NCBI GenBank assembly: GCA_037974665.1
Contig: CM075775.1
Location: 34,495,652 to 34,559,651, forward strand
Origin: Ehretia macrophylla
Taxonomy: Eukaryota; Streptophyta; Magnoliopsida; Boraginales; Ehretiaceae
DNA length: 64,000 bases
Reading direction: 5' to 3'
The position numbers were made by a program, and so were the translations under genes. Positions 35,007 through 46,059 of the stretch are shown here, in pieces; the first letter of the stretch is position 1, and each line of letters starts with the position of its first letter. The notes under the pieces were generated by a model, which worked only from the letters and a program-made list of their open reading frames with translations, was not told where the DNA came from and did not search any database.

Positions 35007-36020
35007 ATGAAGCCAAACTTACTCCATTTCCAAAAGCTCAACCAAGAAAACATCCAAGAACGCATTAAACAGCGCCGGTTAAGCGTCCCTGACCACCAGC
35101 CAACGCCGCCGCCACCACCACCACCACAAGAGCCACAACAGGCTGAAGCAACACTCGACCTCCGGTTAAGCCTTGGTTACAACCAGCCAACGCCACCTCC
35201 ACCACAGCCACAACAGGCTGATGAAATCGCCCCCTCATCACCTCCCAAAGACACCAATCAAACCCATGCAACATTAGAAAATTATCCACATTCTCAAGAA
35301 ATGTATAATCAAGAACGAGTCGTTTCTTTACCACCAAGAACTACGAGAATGGAGAGTTTCTATTCATCGTCTTCAGAACAACAACATCATCACGAGGGTC
35401 AAAATGAAGATCAACTAGTTAATCTTTCACTTGGAGTGCCTACATTTCAACCAAATGATGATACGAAATCAGTTCTTGCAAGTCCAGGCGTACGGCGCCG
35501 ACGTCTTCGTGCACTGACTCCAAGGCCAGGAAAGAGCGAAACAATACCGGCACCATACCCATGGGCAACCACACGACGTGCCATAGTGCATAGTCTCGAT
35601 CATCTGTTATCACAAGGCATAAACACCATTACTGGTGAAGTTCATTGCGAAGAATGCGAGAAGCAATATGAAATTGCTTACAATTTGCAAGAAAAGTTCA
35701 AGGAGGTTGCAGCATTTGTTTCAAAGAACAAAGATGGCAAGCATAATAGGGCGCCTGATCAATGGATGTCTCCATTCCTGCTCGATTGCGAGATTTGTAA
35801 ACGAAGCTATTGTGTTAGGCCTATCATTGGTAAGAAGAGGTCCATTAATTGGCTCTTTTTGCTTTTAGGTCAAATGGTTGGATTTTGCAAGAAACCTCAG
35901 TTGAAGTACTTCTGCAAGCATACCATGAATCCAAGGACAGGGACAAAAGATCAATTACTTTATCTTACTTATCTAGGGCTGTGTAAGCAACTTGATCCTG
36001 ACGGATCTTTTGATCCATAA
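35007..36020 (+). CDS. G4: DUF7086-type protein with one LxLxL repeat
   Basis: 337 residues. Begins MKPNLLHFQKLNQENIQERI; polyproline at about 34-40; one QEPQQAEATLDLRLSLGY unit (LxLxL at 50-56); a Ser-rich linker with the internal MESFYSSSS motif and NLSL; then the conserved domain from PYPWATTRRAIVHSL to GPFDP-like DGSFDP. The CxxC pairs are VHCEECEKQYE and LDCEICKRS. All key residues are kept and the core promoter is intact. This is the best candidate for a fully functional subgroup I member. Function unknown; a corepressor-recruiting, zinc-binding nuclear protein is inference. Confidence 0.82.
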   Translation: MKPNLLHFQKLNQENIQERIKQRRLSVPDHQPTPPPPPPPQEPQQAEATLDLRLSLGYNQPTPPPPQPQQADEIAPSSPPKDTNQTHATLENYPHSQEMYNQERVVSLPPRTTRMESFYSSSSEQQHHHEGQNEDQLVNLSLGVPTFQPNDDTKSVLASPGVRRRRLRALTPRPGKSETIPAPYPWATTRRAIVHSLDHLLSQGINTITGEVHCEECEKQYEIAYNLQEKFKEVAAFVSKNKDGKHNRAPDQWMSPFLLDCEICKRSYCVRPIIGKKRSINWLFLLLGQMVGFCKKPQLKYFCKHTMNPRTGTKDQLLYLTYLGLCKQLDPDGSFDP

Positions 36021-36115
36021 ACTAAAAGGGTCGTCCGGCATTTAAAAACTCTTGTTATGTGCAAGTCTCGAGAAGGGTTGGTGGACTCACTCTAGTGTTT
36101 ACTGTACACTCCTCA

Positions 36116-36240
36116 GTTGAAATATTTTTGCAAGCATACCAAGAATCAGAAGTCAAGAATAAAAGATCGAATTCTATGTCTTACTTATTAGGGCTGTGCA
36201 TGCAACTTGATCCTGATGGACCTTTTGATCCATAAAACTA
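36116..36240 (+). pseudogene. Decayed second copy of the gene 3' end, after G4
   Basis: From ttgaaatatttttgcaagca to ccttttgatccataaaacta, repeating the last 125 bp or so of coding sequence. It is the best preserved of the three tails but has lost the frame near ttacttattagggctg. Confidence 0.75.
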
Positions 36241-36851
36241 ATGCTCTTAAAATTTGTATTTCTACTTGGTATTAAGTGTTAGCTTTTAGGTAATGATAGT
36301 TGAAAGAATTTGAATTTCCGATAATTAGATGTGTAATCTAAGGGTTAGTTGTATGGTTGGTTCTTTACAAATTGCAGTGTCTTTTCTCAGACTTTGATTC
36401 TTTGGAAACTCAAATTTTTTGCCACAACCAAAATTACCCATGTTCTCTAAATCTTAGAGTTCTATGTCTACGTGAGGTTGGCGGGTGGGGGATTTGGATC
36501 CCAAGATTGAATGATGCCACCAACGAGATTTGATCTCCCAACCTTTCACAGTTACAGTGAGAAGCGTACTGCTAAATCAAACGCCTATGGTAGATTCTAA
36601 TTACTTTACACTGAATAAGACACCTTGAGTTAACTTGGAATAATAATCAAGCGTTGATGATTGATTTGGTTTACAAAATTAAATCATAAGTTGATGTATG
36701 TTAACATATAAAGCAACTTAACTCTATTTCAACACACAAAATATGGAAAAGAAATCGATTTACACCCAGAAGGGTTTAACATAAAGACTCCAGCGTTATG
36801 TATATTCTCTTAGCTAGGCTGATCGATGTTCAAAATCTTAGGGGATATATT
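36241..36851. other. Shared downstream flank of G4
   Basis: Matches 27728-27870 and 33330-33470 (subgroup I 3' flanks) and then 29320-29690. It carries the empty site for the MULE at 29693. No gene seen. Confidence 0.5.
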
Positions 36852-37348
36852 TGTTAGAATATGTACTTATCCCACATAGAAAAATCATAAACTCTTAGAC
36901 CACTTAATAAGATCCTGAGCTACTCTACTTGACACTAATTGGTTTTAAGATGGAAACTCATGATTCTTTACATGGTATCAGAGCTAGGCCCATGGTCTAG
37001 TCTCATTCATTTTTCGCGTGCAACCTATTTCAAATCAGGTCCACTTGTCTTCAATCTTTCGCGTGTGCATAGTTCACGTACTTTCAATCTTCCATGTGTG
37101 ACCCATCTCCAAAAAAAACTTGGTCCACATGTATTTAATCTTCCAAGTGTGATAATTTCAATCTTCCATGTGTGACCCATCTCCAAAAAAAATTTGGTCC
37201 ACATGTATTCAATCTTCCAAGTGTGATCATCTCAAAATAATATTTCACGTGTGATCTCTCTCAAATCAGGTCACACAGACACAAATGTCACGCTATTTAA
37301 CAAAAGATTCAGGAAAAATTACGCAATCTAACAAACTCTTAGACCACA
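36852..37348 (+). mobile_element. Short LTR retroelement, TRIM-like
   Basis: Starts TGTTAGAATATG and ends ACCACA (TG...CA), flanked by a perfect 5-bp duplication atatt (36847-36851 and 37349-37353). At 36974-36985 tggtatcagagc is the primer-binding site complementary to initiator tRNA-Met, placing the left LTR at about 36852-36972. The interior has two copies of a roughly 75-bp segment (caatcttccatgtgtgaccc) and no ORF. The right end contains aactcttagaccac, found inside the left LTR, and a copy of host sequence that also lies just outside, so it is rearranged. Confidence 0.7.
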
Positions 37349-37898
37349 ATATTCGTGACACAAATGTCACGCTATTTAACAAAAGATTCTGGATTCAAAT
37401 TGAGAAAAATTACGCAATCTAACAAAAAGTCGTGGATTCAAATCTCCTGATTCTCTAAAGCCTTTTCTTCGTTGATAAGGAAAAAAAAAAAAAAACTCAT
37501 CATCTACGGACAAACATTGAGCCAAAGCGCCAACATAAAGAACTACCAATCTGCCATTGAACATAGAGAATAGATAACAATTAAAAGAATAATAGGATTG
37601 ATGCTATGCTTTTCAATTTCAGTTGAACGTAATCAAATACAAAAATTAAAAGCTACTAAACTAACCTAAAAACGACAGGGAAAAAAATAAAGAAAAACCC
37701 TAAAGATTCTTATCGAATCAACAATTCGACTAGACTAAGTGGTCAAAGCATACTTGATAAAGCGACCAATAAAATAACCAACTTATAATATTGCAGGTGA
37801 TAGATCCATGCATTAGTATATGCAAGAAAGAGGGCAATCATCTGAGTATATGTATATGTGATGCAACAGATACGATTATGGAGATCACAGAGCCTTGT
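37349..37898. other. Spacer 3' of G5
   Basis: Contains the second copy of gacacaaatgtcacgctatt, the block shared with 30800-31200, and the 3' flank of G5, which matches the 3' flanks of G6 and G7. No gene seen. Confidence 0.45.
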
Positions 37899-38660
37899 TT
37901 AACGAATCTGAGGAAGAAGCTGTTCATAGAGGCCGATATATGTGCGATAAACAAGATGTGCTTTACTGCCTTGTTGATCATACCCATTGTGTTTGCAGAA
38001 GTACTTCAACTGCTCAAGACTGCAACACCCTATCCATTGTCCCAAAAACAAGAACAGCCAATTGATGTCCTTTTTCTTCATCTCAATAATGGGCATTACA
38101 TTTTCAGATTGCAAACAAGAAATGCAGTCTAGTAGCCTAGGGTGCTCCCAAAGATATGGAGCCATTCCACTCGTTGTGTACTTATTCGCAATGATGAAGT
38201 TCGAAACCTCCATGAACTTTTCCTGCAAATCATAACGCATTTCGTATTTTTCTCTGCAGTGTTTGCATTGCATCGACCCTTCAATCGTGTTTATGTTCTG
38301 AAGTAGCAAGTAGCCGATGGGGTGTAGAGCTGCACGGCGAGTAGTAGCCCATGGGTATGGTGCATCGATTAGTGGTAGAGGCATAGGAGCAGAACCACTG
38401 GTACCTGAGAAACCTGAGGTGGGCAATGCAGTTGTTGGTGGAAAAGCATTGGAAGGTTGTTGATACATTTCTTGATGAGAACGTGGAGAGATTCTTGGTG
38501 TTGCATGGCTTGGTCCTACGCCTTGTGATGGAGAAATATTTGGGTCGAGAGTTGCTTCACGATCTTGTTGTGGCTGCGGTGGTGGTGGTGTCGGCATTGG
38601 CTGGTGGTGGTCATGGCGTTTTTGGATGTTTTCTTGGAAATCGGATAACTTTCGCTTCAT
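37899..38660 (-). CDS. G5: DUF7086-type protein, subgroup II
   Basis: 253 residues, the only minus-strand member. Begins MKRKLSDFQENIQKR, with a short TPPPPQPQQ tract. The position of the LxLxL motif reads ATLDPNISPSQG, so the EAR-like motif is gone. The conserved domain runs from PYPWATTRRAALHPIGYLLL with CxxC pairs MQCKHCREKYE and LDCISCLQS, then INWLFLFLGQWIGCCSLEQ, LKYFCKHNG and a shorter end (YIGLYEQLLPQIR). It groups with G6 and G7 by GQWxGCCSLEQLKYFCKHNG. ORF and core promoter are intact, so it is probably expressed. Function unknown. Confidence 0.82.
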   Translation of the reverse strand: MKRKLSDFQENIQKRHDHHQPMPTPPPPQPQQDREATLDPNISPSQGVGPSHATPRISPRSHQEMYQQPSNAFPPTTALPTSGFSGTSGSAPMPLPLIDAPYPWATTRRAALHPIGYLLLQNINTIEGSMQCKHCREKYEMRYDLQEKFMEVSNFIIANKYTTSGMAPYLWEHPRLLDCISCLQSENVMPIIEMKKKDINWLFLFLGQWIGCCSLEQLKYFCKHNGYDQQGSKAHLVYRTYIGLYEQLLPQIR

Positions 38661-38738
38661 GGCTATGGAAAATCTTGAGGGTGCTTTGATAACGATACGA
38701 AGAGAGAGCTAGAGAGGGTCTGAGATGGATCTATGTGC

Positions 38739-38779
38739 TCTCTTATAGCGATGAGCATAACAAAGCTGTTATTTATAGG
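38739..38779 (-). promoter_or_regulatory. G5 core promoter
   Basis: On the minus strand: cctataaataacagctttgt then tatgctcatcgctataagag, the same TATA and leader start as G2, G6 and G7. Confidence 0.6.
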
Positions 38780-38872
38780 CAAGAAGTCAAAGTAGCTACA
38801 AGTCTTGAATTGTTGTTGAAGATCAGTTTAGAAGTTCAAACTCTCTCGGTTGGCTATTTTTTAAAGACTTTA

Positions 38873-39207
38873 GGGCAAATCTCACAAATAGTTTTTATTA
38901 TTTATAAATTTTTTTAAATAGTTGTTATTATTTTAAAAATATTGTAGTTAGTCTCCATTATTTACAAAATTTTTACCAATAGTCTCCATTGTTTCACAAG
39001 TCATTCAGTTAGTCTCTATTGTTTGTAAAAGTCTCTCAATTAGTTCTCATTTACAAACAATAGAGACTAGCTGAGTAACTTTTGAAACAATGAAGACTAT
39101 TGGTGGGACTTTTACAAATAATGGGGACTAACCGCATGACTTCTAAAATAATATGGACTATTTGTCCAAAACTTATAAACAATAGGGACTATTTGTTCAA
39201 TTTGCCC
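38873..39207. mobile_element. Foldback element F4 upstream of G5
   Basis: Ends GGGCAAATCTCACAAATAG and the complement of GGGCAAATTGAACAAATAG. The arms are made of agtctccattgtttacaaa units. Flanks aagacttta and gagttttta share 6 of 9 bases, not convincing. It lies about 210 bp upstream of the G5 ATG. Confidence 0.75.
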
Positions 39208-39627
39208 GAGTTTTTATGTAGAAGTTAAAGTTAAAAATAAAATTAAAAATAAGAAAGCTTCAAATTAGAGTTTTTCAAACAGATTTTTGAGAAGTTATTT
39301 TTATATAATGCATAAAGTTATTTTTTTTTAATTTGTCAAATATATATCTTCATATTTTTAAAAATCTAACATTAAGCTCAAAATATCTAAAAATCCAATA
39401 TTGTTTAAGATAGGCCAAATAGTTAATAGTTTTTCTTTAACGACATTTATTTCCAATGTTATACTGTAAAAGCTCTACGAGTCAGAAGTTAAAATTTCAA
39501 AATTAGGCCAAAACGGATTCTAACCCAATTAGTTGTACTAATTAATTCTCCTATATAAGGTTATAATTTCCAAATTGTTGGTCCTAAGATGACAACCTTT
39601 CATGAACTTTGTCTCTTCATCCTATGG

Positions 39628-41421
39628 TAGAGGTGGCATTTGGGCCAGTCCGGCATAATTCGGCACGGTTTGGCCAAATTATGGGTTGAGAAAAATGAGC
39701 CTAACTCGGCATAGATGTTTAGTAGGCTGAACTGGGTTAGACTCATTTTTCAGAAGTTTAATGAGATACAAATAAATTAGTGATATAAACATAAAAATAA
39801 AACATTACATAAACGTTTGAGAAAAACTAGTGCAAAAGTTCTTCATTTTGTTATACTCCTTGTACAGGTGTTAGGTCTGTTGGTAGTGGTAGTGGGTTTG
39901 GTGGTGGCGGTAGTTGAATAACTACTTCAGAATTAAAATAATTTGTGATATATGGTTGTTGAGATACAAGGTATTTTACAAGTGTCTTAGTTCTAAATTT
40001 ACGTAGAAATATAAATTGATGTTAACAATAGTTATAAATTACATACCTCTATTCTTCAAAGTACATAAGATGATCCCAAACTTCTAACGAATGTAATTGT
40101 CGTGAAAGATTTTATTCTTCCATGGACATAGTTATATATAATGTTGTAAACTTGTAGTAAAATAAAATTATAGAAAAAAATTATATGTACAATTATAAAA
40201 ATTGTAAAAAAAATTATATGTACAATTATAAAAATTGTAAAAAAAAAATTGTACCTAAAATCTTTTAAAAAAAATTGCGTGAAGGGACTTCAAGTTGCAA
40301 GTTGCAAACTTGCAATATTATAAAAAATGTTTGATAACAAATCATTTAATATTAATTTAAAAAATACATTTACTACTTTTTATTATTAGTTTGTCAAAAA
40401 TATAATTAGTACAAATTGCTAGTTTGTTTTAAAAAAAGTAGTTACTACGACTTACATTACATGTATAAAGCATAATACAATATAACTTGTTTAAATTAAT
40501 AGCGTTGGGACTGCTAAATTTTATTAAGTTAGTGAGATATTAATTTATTGATAAATTAATAATTAATAATTTATTGAAATATTTAATTTTTTTTCTTAAT
40601 AGTGAACATATTATAATTATGTTATTTCTTTTGAAAAGCAAATCATATTTTTTTGGGCCAATTTGAAAAAACAAGTAGAAAAGTCTAATGAAAATATAAC
40701 ATAAAAATCTAATTTAATAAGATTAGATATTTTAGGCGCATTGCGCACAATTAAATATGAGATTCAATTTAGCAAAAAAAAAAAAAGATGAGATTCAACT
40801 AGATTTGAAGTTCAACAAAAGACAAGTTATTCTTGGTCCATATTTTGATAAAATTTTAAAGTTAATTTATTATGTACTTTTTAGCTAATTATTAATTTAT
40901 GAAATATTTGGATCGATAAAATAGAAAGAAAATATTTTAAATCTTTATCTTATAATTTTATCGAAATTATTAATTTTTTATACTGGTCCTAAGTCGGGAC
41001 CAGACATTTTTATTATTTAAAAGAGATTATTAATTTATCGAGTATTAATTTAAAGAGATTCTACTGTATTTTAATTTCTTTTAATAAGTGAGCTCAAATT
41101 ATGTTGGGCCCGATTTGGGCCTTATCTGGGCTTAAGATGTGCATTATCTGGGTTCGAGTTAGGCCTGTACTTGGCTCCAGTTGGGTTGGGCTCCGAGCTG
41201 GGTCGTGTTTCGAGTTGGGCTGGACTCATGGGTTGGGCTGAGTTGGGCCTGAGCTTAAATGAGGTGGGTTAGAAATTATATGATCCAGCTCGGCCCACAT
41301 ATATGTAGTGGGTTGAGTTGAGTCGAGTCGAGCCCACTATCAACTAAGCTGGGTTAGACCCAAATTTTCGTGTGCTGGTCTGAGTTGGACTTGTGTCGAT
41401 CCAGTCCAAATGCTACTTCTA
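39628..41421. mobile_element. Non-autonomous hAT element
   Basis: Left end TAGAGGTGGCATTTGGGCC, right end the complement of TAGAAGTAGCATTTGGACTG. The flanks tcctatgg (39620-39627) and tcccatgg (41422-41429) match at 7 of 8, the hAT duplication size. Subterminal GC-rich arrays of gggctgagttgggcc type (39640-39760 and 41090-41400) are usual for plant hAT elements. The interior is AT-rich with no transposase. Confidence 0.8.
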
Positions 41422-41483
41422 TCCCATGGTGGTCTGGACTTGTGTCGATCCAGTCCAAATGCTACTTCTATCCCATGGTGGTC
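41386..41483 (+). repeat. Perfect 49-bp tandem duplication of the hAT right end plus target site
   Basis: The unit tggacttgtgtcgatccagt... to ...atcccatggtggtc occurs at 41386-41434 and 41435-41483 with no difference. It contains the last 36 bp of the element, the 8-bp target copy and 5 bp of flank. Confidence 0.92.
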
Positions 41484-42415
41484 TTATCATTGCAGGAAGA
41501 ATGATACAAGTTACCTTATTACTTGCACGAGAGGCAATGGTTTATTAAGAATCATTGAATTCCATCTTAAAATTAATTTGCACTATATGGGAGTAGTCCA
41601 ATATTTTATATGATAAATTTTGTGTTTATGATTTTTATAAATAGGAGGGATTATATATTTTAATACCTTCTCACATGTGATTCGGTAAGTATTAAGAATC
41701 GAGAACTGACATAGTGGCGCATGAGAGTGAGACAAGAGGATAAATGGATCTCACGTGGATAAATATGACTAGATAAATGGTCTAATTTTAATACTTTATT
41801 AAGAATTATGAAGTTCTATATATGCTAAAACTAATTAGTATTAAGTAAAAAGTTTCATCTCTCTACTGATTACAGGCCCAATTTGCAGGATTATTTGCTT
41901 TACGATTGATGAATCTGAACTAAATCCAATCTAGCTTGGCAAACGTATCTGTAACCTCCATCGCAGTGTGTTGAATTTTCCAATTACTTGAGCTTTCCGG
42001 ATTATTTATGTTAATAATGCTTTTTGTTTACATAATAGAAACAATGCTGATTGATGCATATATATATAAATAAATTAAGTTGAAATCTCTAGAACCCAAC
42101 TCAATTTTATTTTCTTAACTTTAACTCCTGGCTTAAATTAATTCTTTAGACTATACACATAAATTATTCTTCAAAGACCTTAATTTCCTTAAAAGACAAA
42201 TATTGTTAAATTCTCTTCTCAGAGAAATGTAGTATTACTAGCCAATAATCTCCATATATATTTTATCTGGTGCTAACAAGTAAATATTATATTCATGATG
42301 ATATTTACTTCGAGATTCAATTTCGGAACCTTCTCACAATTAAAATGAGAATCATAACATTAGAATAAATGCCTAATTGCAAGCTTTTCTTTAGTTGCTA
42401 ACCGTTTTTGATTAA
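41484..42415. other. Spacer and G6 upstream region
   Basis: No gene seen. From about 42068 (ttgaaatctctagaacccaa) the sequence matches 48438 onward, marking the left edge of a segmental duplication. Confidence 0.5.
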
Positions 42416-42480
42416 CCAACCAATTCATATAGAGATCTTCATAAATAACAGCTTTGCCATGCTCACTAGCTATAAGAGAG
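42416..42480 (+). promoter_or_regulatory. G6 core promoter
   Basis: aaccaaccaattcatatagag, then a weakened TATA (cataaata, 42440-42447), then acagctttgccatgctcact. It aligns with G2 and G7. Confidence 0.5.
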
Positions 42481-42548
42481 CACATAGATCCTTCTTCTCT
42501 GACCCCTCTCTAGCTCTCTTCTTATTGTTGTCAAGATTTTCCATAGCC

Positions 42549-43970
42549 ATGAAGCGAAACCAAGAAAACGCCCAAGAACTCCATAACCAGCACCAGTTAA
42601 GCATTTCTGACCACCAGCCAACGCCACCACCACCACAGCCACAACAGGCGGCTGATGAAATCGCCTCTTCAGCACCTCCCAATGAAGCCAACAAACAAGG
42701 TCTTGAAGCAACTCGCGACCTAAGAATTTCTCCATCACAAAGCGTACGACCAATAAGCCTGCATGCAACACCAAGAATCTATCCACGTTCTCAAGAAATG
42801 AATCAAAACGTGCCATCAAAATTGCCCCCAGATTGGCCATCTGTACTTCGTCGTCTATTTTCAAGAGCAATCCTGGAGCCTTATCAAGTGAGGCGGCGCA
42901 TGGCAACGCTGCGGAAACTGCTTATGCTTCAGCTTCGGCAACCACCAACACCTCTTCCACCTACACCTGATCATCATCATGCTGGTTCATCCACAGCTGC
43001 TAATCAAAATAAACCTGATAAAAATTATCAAGAGCCAATAGTGGCGCTACACCCATGGGCTACTACTCGTCGTGCGAAAGTACACGGCTGTAGCTTCTTG
43101 TTACGTAAGGGCATAAACACCATTCACGGGTGGGTGCAATGCAAGTACTGTGAAAATACATACAAAATGGACTACGATTTTCAGGAAAAGTTCATAGAGG
43201 TTGCGTCGTTTATCGTTGGGAATGAGAACAAAATGGGTGGAATGGATCCTGTTAGAACATAAGTCACATATATTCAATTAATCTATACAAACTCCGTTTA
43301 GATTATCAAGATTGCATAATCAAAATAATAAGAACGGCGCGTACCTGAATCCATGATATTAATTATGAGAAGACGGAATCACTTCTTGGAGAATTGGCGC
43401 GAGATCTTTCACAGGCTAATCAAATTCTCTTAATGGGTGTCTCTCAATAGATGGGGAATTGAGGACGAAAGAATAAAATCATTAGCCTTGTGGATCAAGA
43501 CCCTCTTTATATAAACAACCTGATTAGAATTCCACTAATCTTAACCAAGTTACTATTGGATACCATACATTACAAAGTCCATACCAAATTAGATATCTTA
43601 TTAAGATCTACTAAAATTATTAACTTTAATTTTCCTAATTAGAATAAAAGCTCAAATATAATTGTGAATAATTTGTAAGCCCACATCAAGTTATTATTAT
43701 AATAACCCAACAGATCCAACTTTCTGGGAGCACCCTACGCCTCCGCCCTGCAATTCTTGTCAGAAATATGAATATGCAATGCCCATAGTTGGAATCAAGA
43801 AAAGGGACATCAACGGGCTGTTCTTGTTTTTGGGAAAATGGATAGGGTGTTGCTCTCTTGAGCAATTGAAGTACTTCTGCAAGCACAATGGTTTGAGCCA
43901 ACAAGGCACTAAAACAGAGCTTCGCTGGCAAACATATATTTCCCTCTTACTACAGCTGCTTCCTTCTTAA
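42549..43970 (+). pseudogene. G6: DUF7086-type gene, subgroup II, split by a solo LTR
   Basis: The start ATG at 42549 matches the paralogues (MKRNQENAQELHNQHQ). The LxLxL position reads ATRDLRISPSQS, a decayed motif. A helical segment (WPSVLRRLFSRAILEPYQVR) shared only with G7 follows, then the domain from HPWATTRRAKVHG with the first CxxC (VQCKYCENTYK). At 43250 a 463-bp LTR interrupts codon P of MDP; read-through adds VRT and a stop at 43260-43262. After the LTR the frame resumes (TFWEHPTPPPCNSCQKYEYA to LLLQLLPS, stop 43968-43970). The ORF is otherwise free of lesions, so the insertion is recent. The truncated product would lack the second CxxC and YFCKH. Confidence 0.85.
43250..43712 (+). 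mobile_element. Solo LTR in G6 with perfect 5-bp TSD
   Basis: Begins TGTTAGAACATAAG and ends TAACCCAACA (TG...CA with inverted TGTT/AACA), flanked by gatcc at 43245-43249 and 43713-43717. A TATA box (tttatataaac, about 43512) fits an LTR promoter in the plus orientation. No internal region or PBS follows, so it is a solo LTR left by recombination. Superfamily not assignable; a Copia-like end is likely. Confidence 0.88.
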
Positions 43971-45728
43971 GCTCATTTTGATTCTTTAAACAAGGGTTTA
44001 ATTGTGAGCTCCAAAATCATATCTGTTGCATCACATATACTCAGATGATTCCATGCCCTCTATCTTGCATGTAACCATGCATGGATCTATATATCATTAG
44101 TTTAGTAGCTTTTAGTGGTTTATAATTTGATTGTATGAAGATTTTTGGAAAAATCTCACATTTAGTTCCTATTGTTTTTTAGCTCTCAGTTTTTGTAGTC
44201 CCATATAAATCAACAGAAATTGATGAAAAGAAGAGCAACAGTGCAATGAATTCTTTTGATTGTTCCTTATTATTCTCTATGTATGTTTGATGGAAGATTC
44301 TGTTCTTGGCAATTGTATTCTGCTTGTCTCCGCGACATGTAACACGGTGTGAAAAGTTTGCCAAGCTTAGTCTGACTCAATGTTTGTCCGTTGATATTTT
44401 TTCTTTTGCTTTTTCTTTTTGTTTTTTGTTTTTTGTTTTTTTTGTTTTAGTGGAGCCAAAGCCGAGATTACACATTGACCAATTTAGGAGATGTTTTACC
44501 CCTAACATTCTTTTCCAGAAAACCCGAAACAGCTTTGATGGTTAATCAAAATGGTAAACTCTCAAAGGATGCGGCAGACCAAAATTTGTCAAAAAATCTA
44601 CGTACATTTATTTACTTCTTGATAAATATAATAAATCTTATACTCGGTCGAGCAGCAATAACTACATGGAGCTGCCCTGGTCATATAATAATTCTTTTTA
44701 TTTTTTGTGCCAACCGTGAAAAGGGGTAGGGAGTTGGGATTTGGATTCTCTCCTAACTAGAAGTTTGTTGGATGGAACTTTTGTCGCGAAGATATCTCTT
44801 ACCTTTTAAACGAAGACAAGTCTAAGTGGTCATTAATATTATGAAATGAATTTAAACATAAATAGAATGAGTTAAGAAATGAAATAAAAATAAAAATTGA
44901 ATAAATTTGATAATGAGTATGTCATGTTTGATATATTTTAGAAATGAAGATAGAAATAGGTCTTTCACTTTTTTCCCCTTGTCGTTTAAGATTTGAAATT
45001 TTGCGCTAGTATAATAGCCTTTATTTGACGCAATTTACCAATTACATAATGCAAAACAATGACGTTTATAAGATTTCTGATGGATGAAATTTGCAATTTA
45101 ACTCTAAATCTTCCCGCGCAATATGACCAATCAGATAACTTCAGTACTTTACTGATTTGACCACATTGATTAGTTTTTTTTTTTTTTTTGTCAAACATTG
45201 ATTAGTTGTTGGTTTTAGGCACTTTGTCACAGGAAAAAAAATGTTTGACATTTATACATGAAAAATATTTACAACCAGCAAGGTGGGACAGTCGATTTAA
45301 ATCGAGAGGTGGATTTCACTTGTATGAGACTCTTTTCGTGAGTATTGCATGTTCAATTTTGGTGGATAGAAGAGTTTTTCCTATATAATGGACAATGAGC
45401 ATAAAACTTTCTAATCAAATTAAAGGGAAATTTTCATTTTCCCCTATGAGATTAAACCAACTTCCAAACTCCCTCATATAAGGTTTAACTTTCATCCCGA
45501 TTCTCCCATGATTATTGACAAAGTTAAACAGATACTAAGTTGGAAGGGCATTTATGTCTCTTTACACTTTGTAAAAAAAAAAAAAAAACTCCATTATTGC
45601 ATTATCAATCCAATAATATTACAACATTAATCAGCATTGTTTCTATACTATGTAAACAAAATTAACATAAATAATAACTATCTTTTCGATTTGAGGTATT
45701 ATCGAAACATTTATATATATAAATGTAC
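43971..45728. other. 3' flank of G6, duplicated downstream of G7
   Basis: Shares long stretches with 51600-52780 (for example gaaattttgcgctagtataat and gcactttgtcacaggaaaaa against gcactttgtcacagaaaaaa). The end (45430-45600, cttccaaactccctcatata) may be one half of a MULE-type end. No gene seen. Confidence 0.5.
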
Positions 45729-46000
45729 CACAACAAAAAAAATTAGATTTTGCGACGGGCCGTCGCCATCCCGTCACCAATACGGTGATGGCTTGATGAA
45801 GGGAAATGTTGACACCAATTTTGTGACAAGACAGGAACGGCATAGTGTGAGACGGAAAAAATCGTTACCAAGCCGTCACTAATAGTGACGGCATACTTTG
45901 CCGTCTCCAAAATTGGAAACGGCAACGCCTCCCGTCTCCAAAATTGGATACGGCAGCAACTCCCGTCTCCACTAATCTTTAAAAAAAAAAAATTAAGGAC

Positions 46001-46021
46001 ATCAGCCCCATTGGGGCTGAT
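46001..46021. repeat. Short perfect hairpin
   Basis: atcagcccc-att-ggggctgat: a 9-bp stem with a 3-base loop, between the subterminal array and the eS17 promoter. It may mark the junction of captured DNA. Confidence 0.55.
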
Positions 46022-46059
46022 CTAATTTCAAAAACAAACACCTACCCCCACGTCCCCTA

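Noticed and set aside
39860-39920. hAT transposase remnant in the 39628 element
   Set aside because: A short Pro/Leu-rich antisense frame only; no transposase motif could be seen.
43250-43713. The solo LTR in G6 removed as an intron (gt at 43251, ag near 43712)
   Set aside because: Joining these sites leaves a net addition that is not a multiple of three and shifts the frame; the TSD and TG...CA ends explain the block fully.
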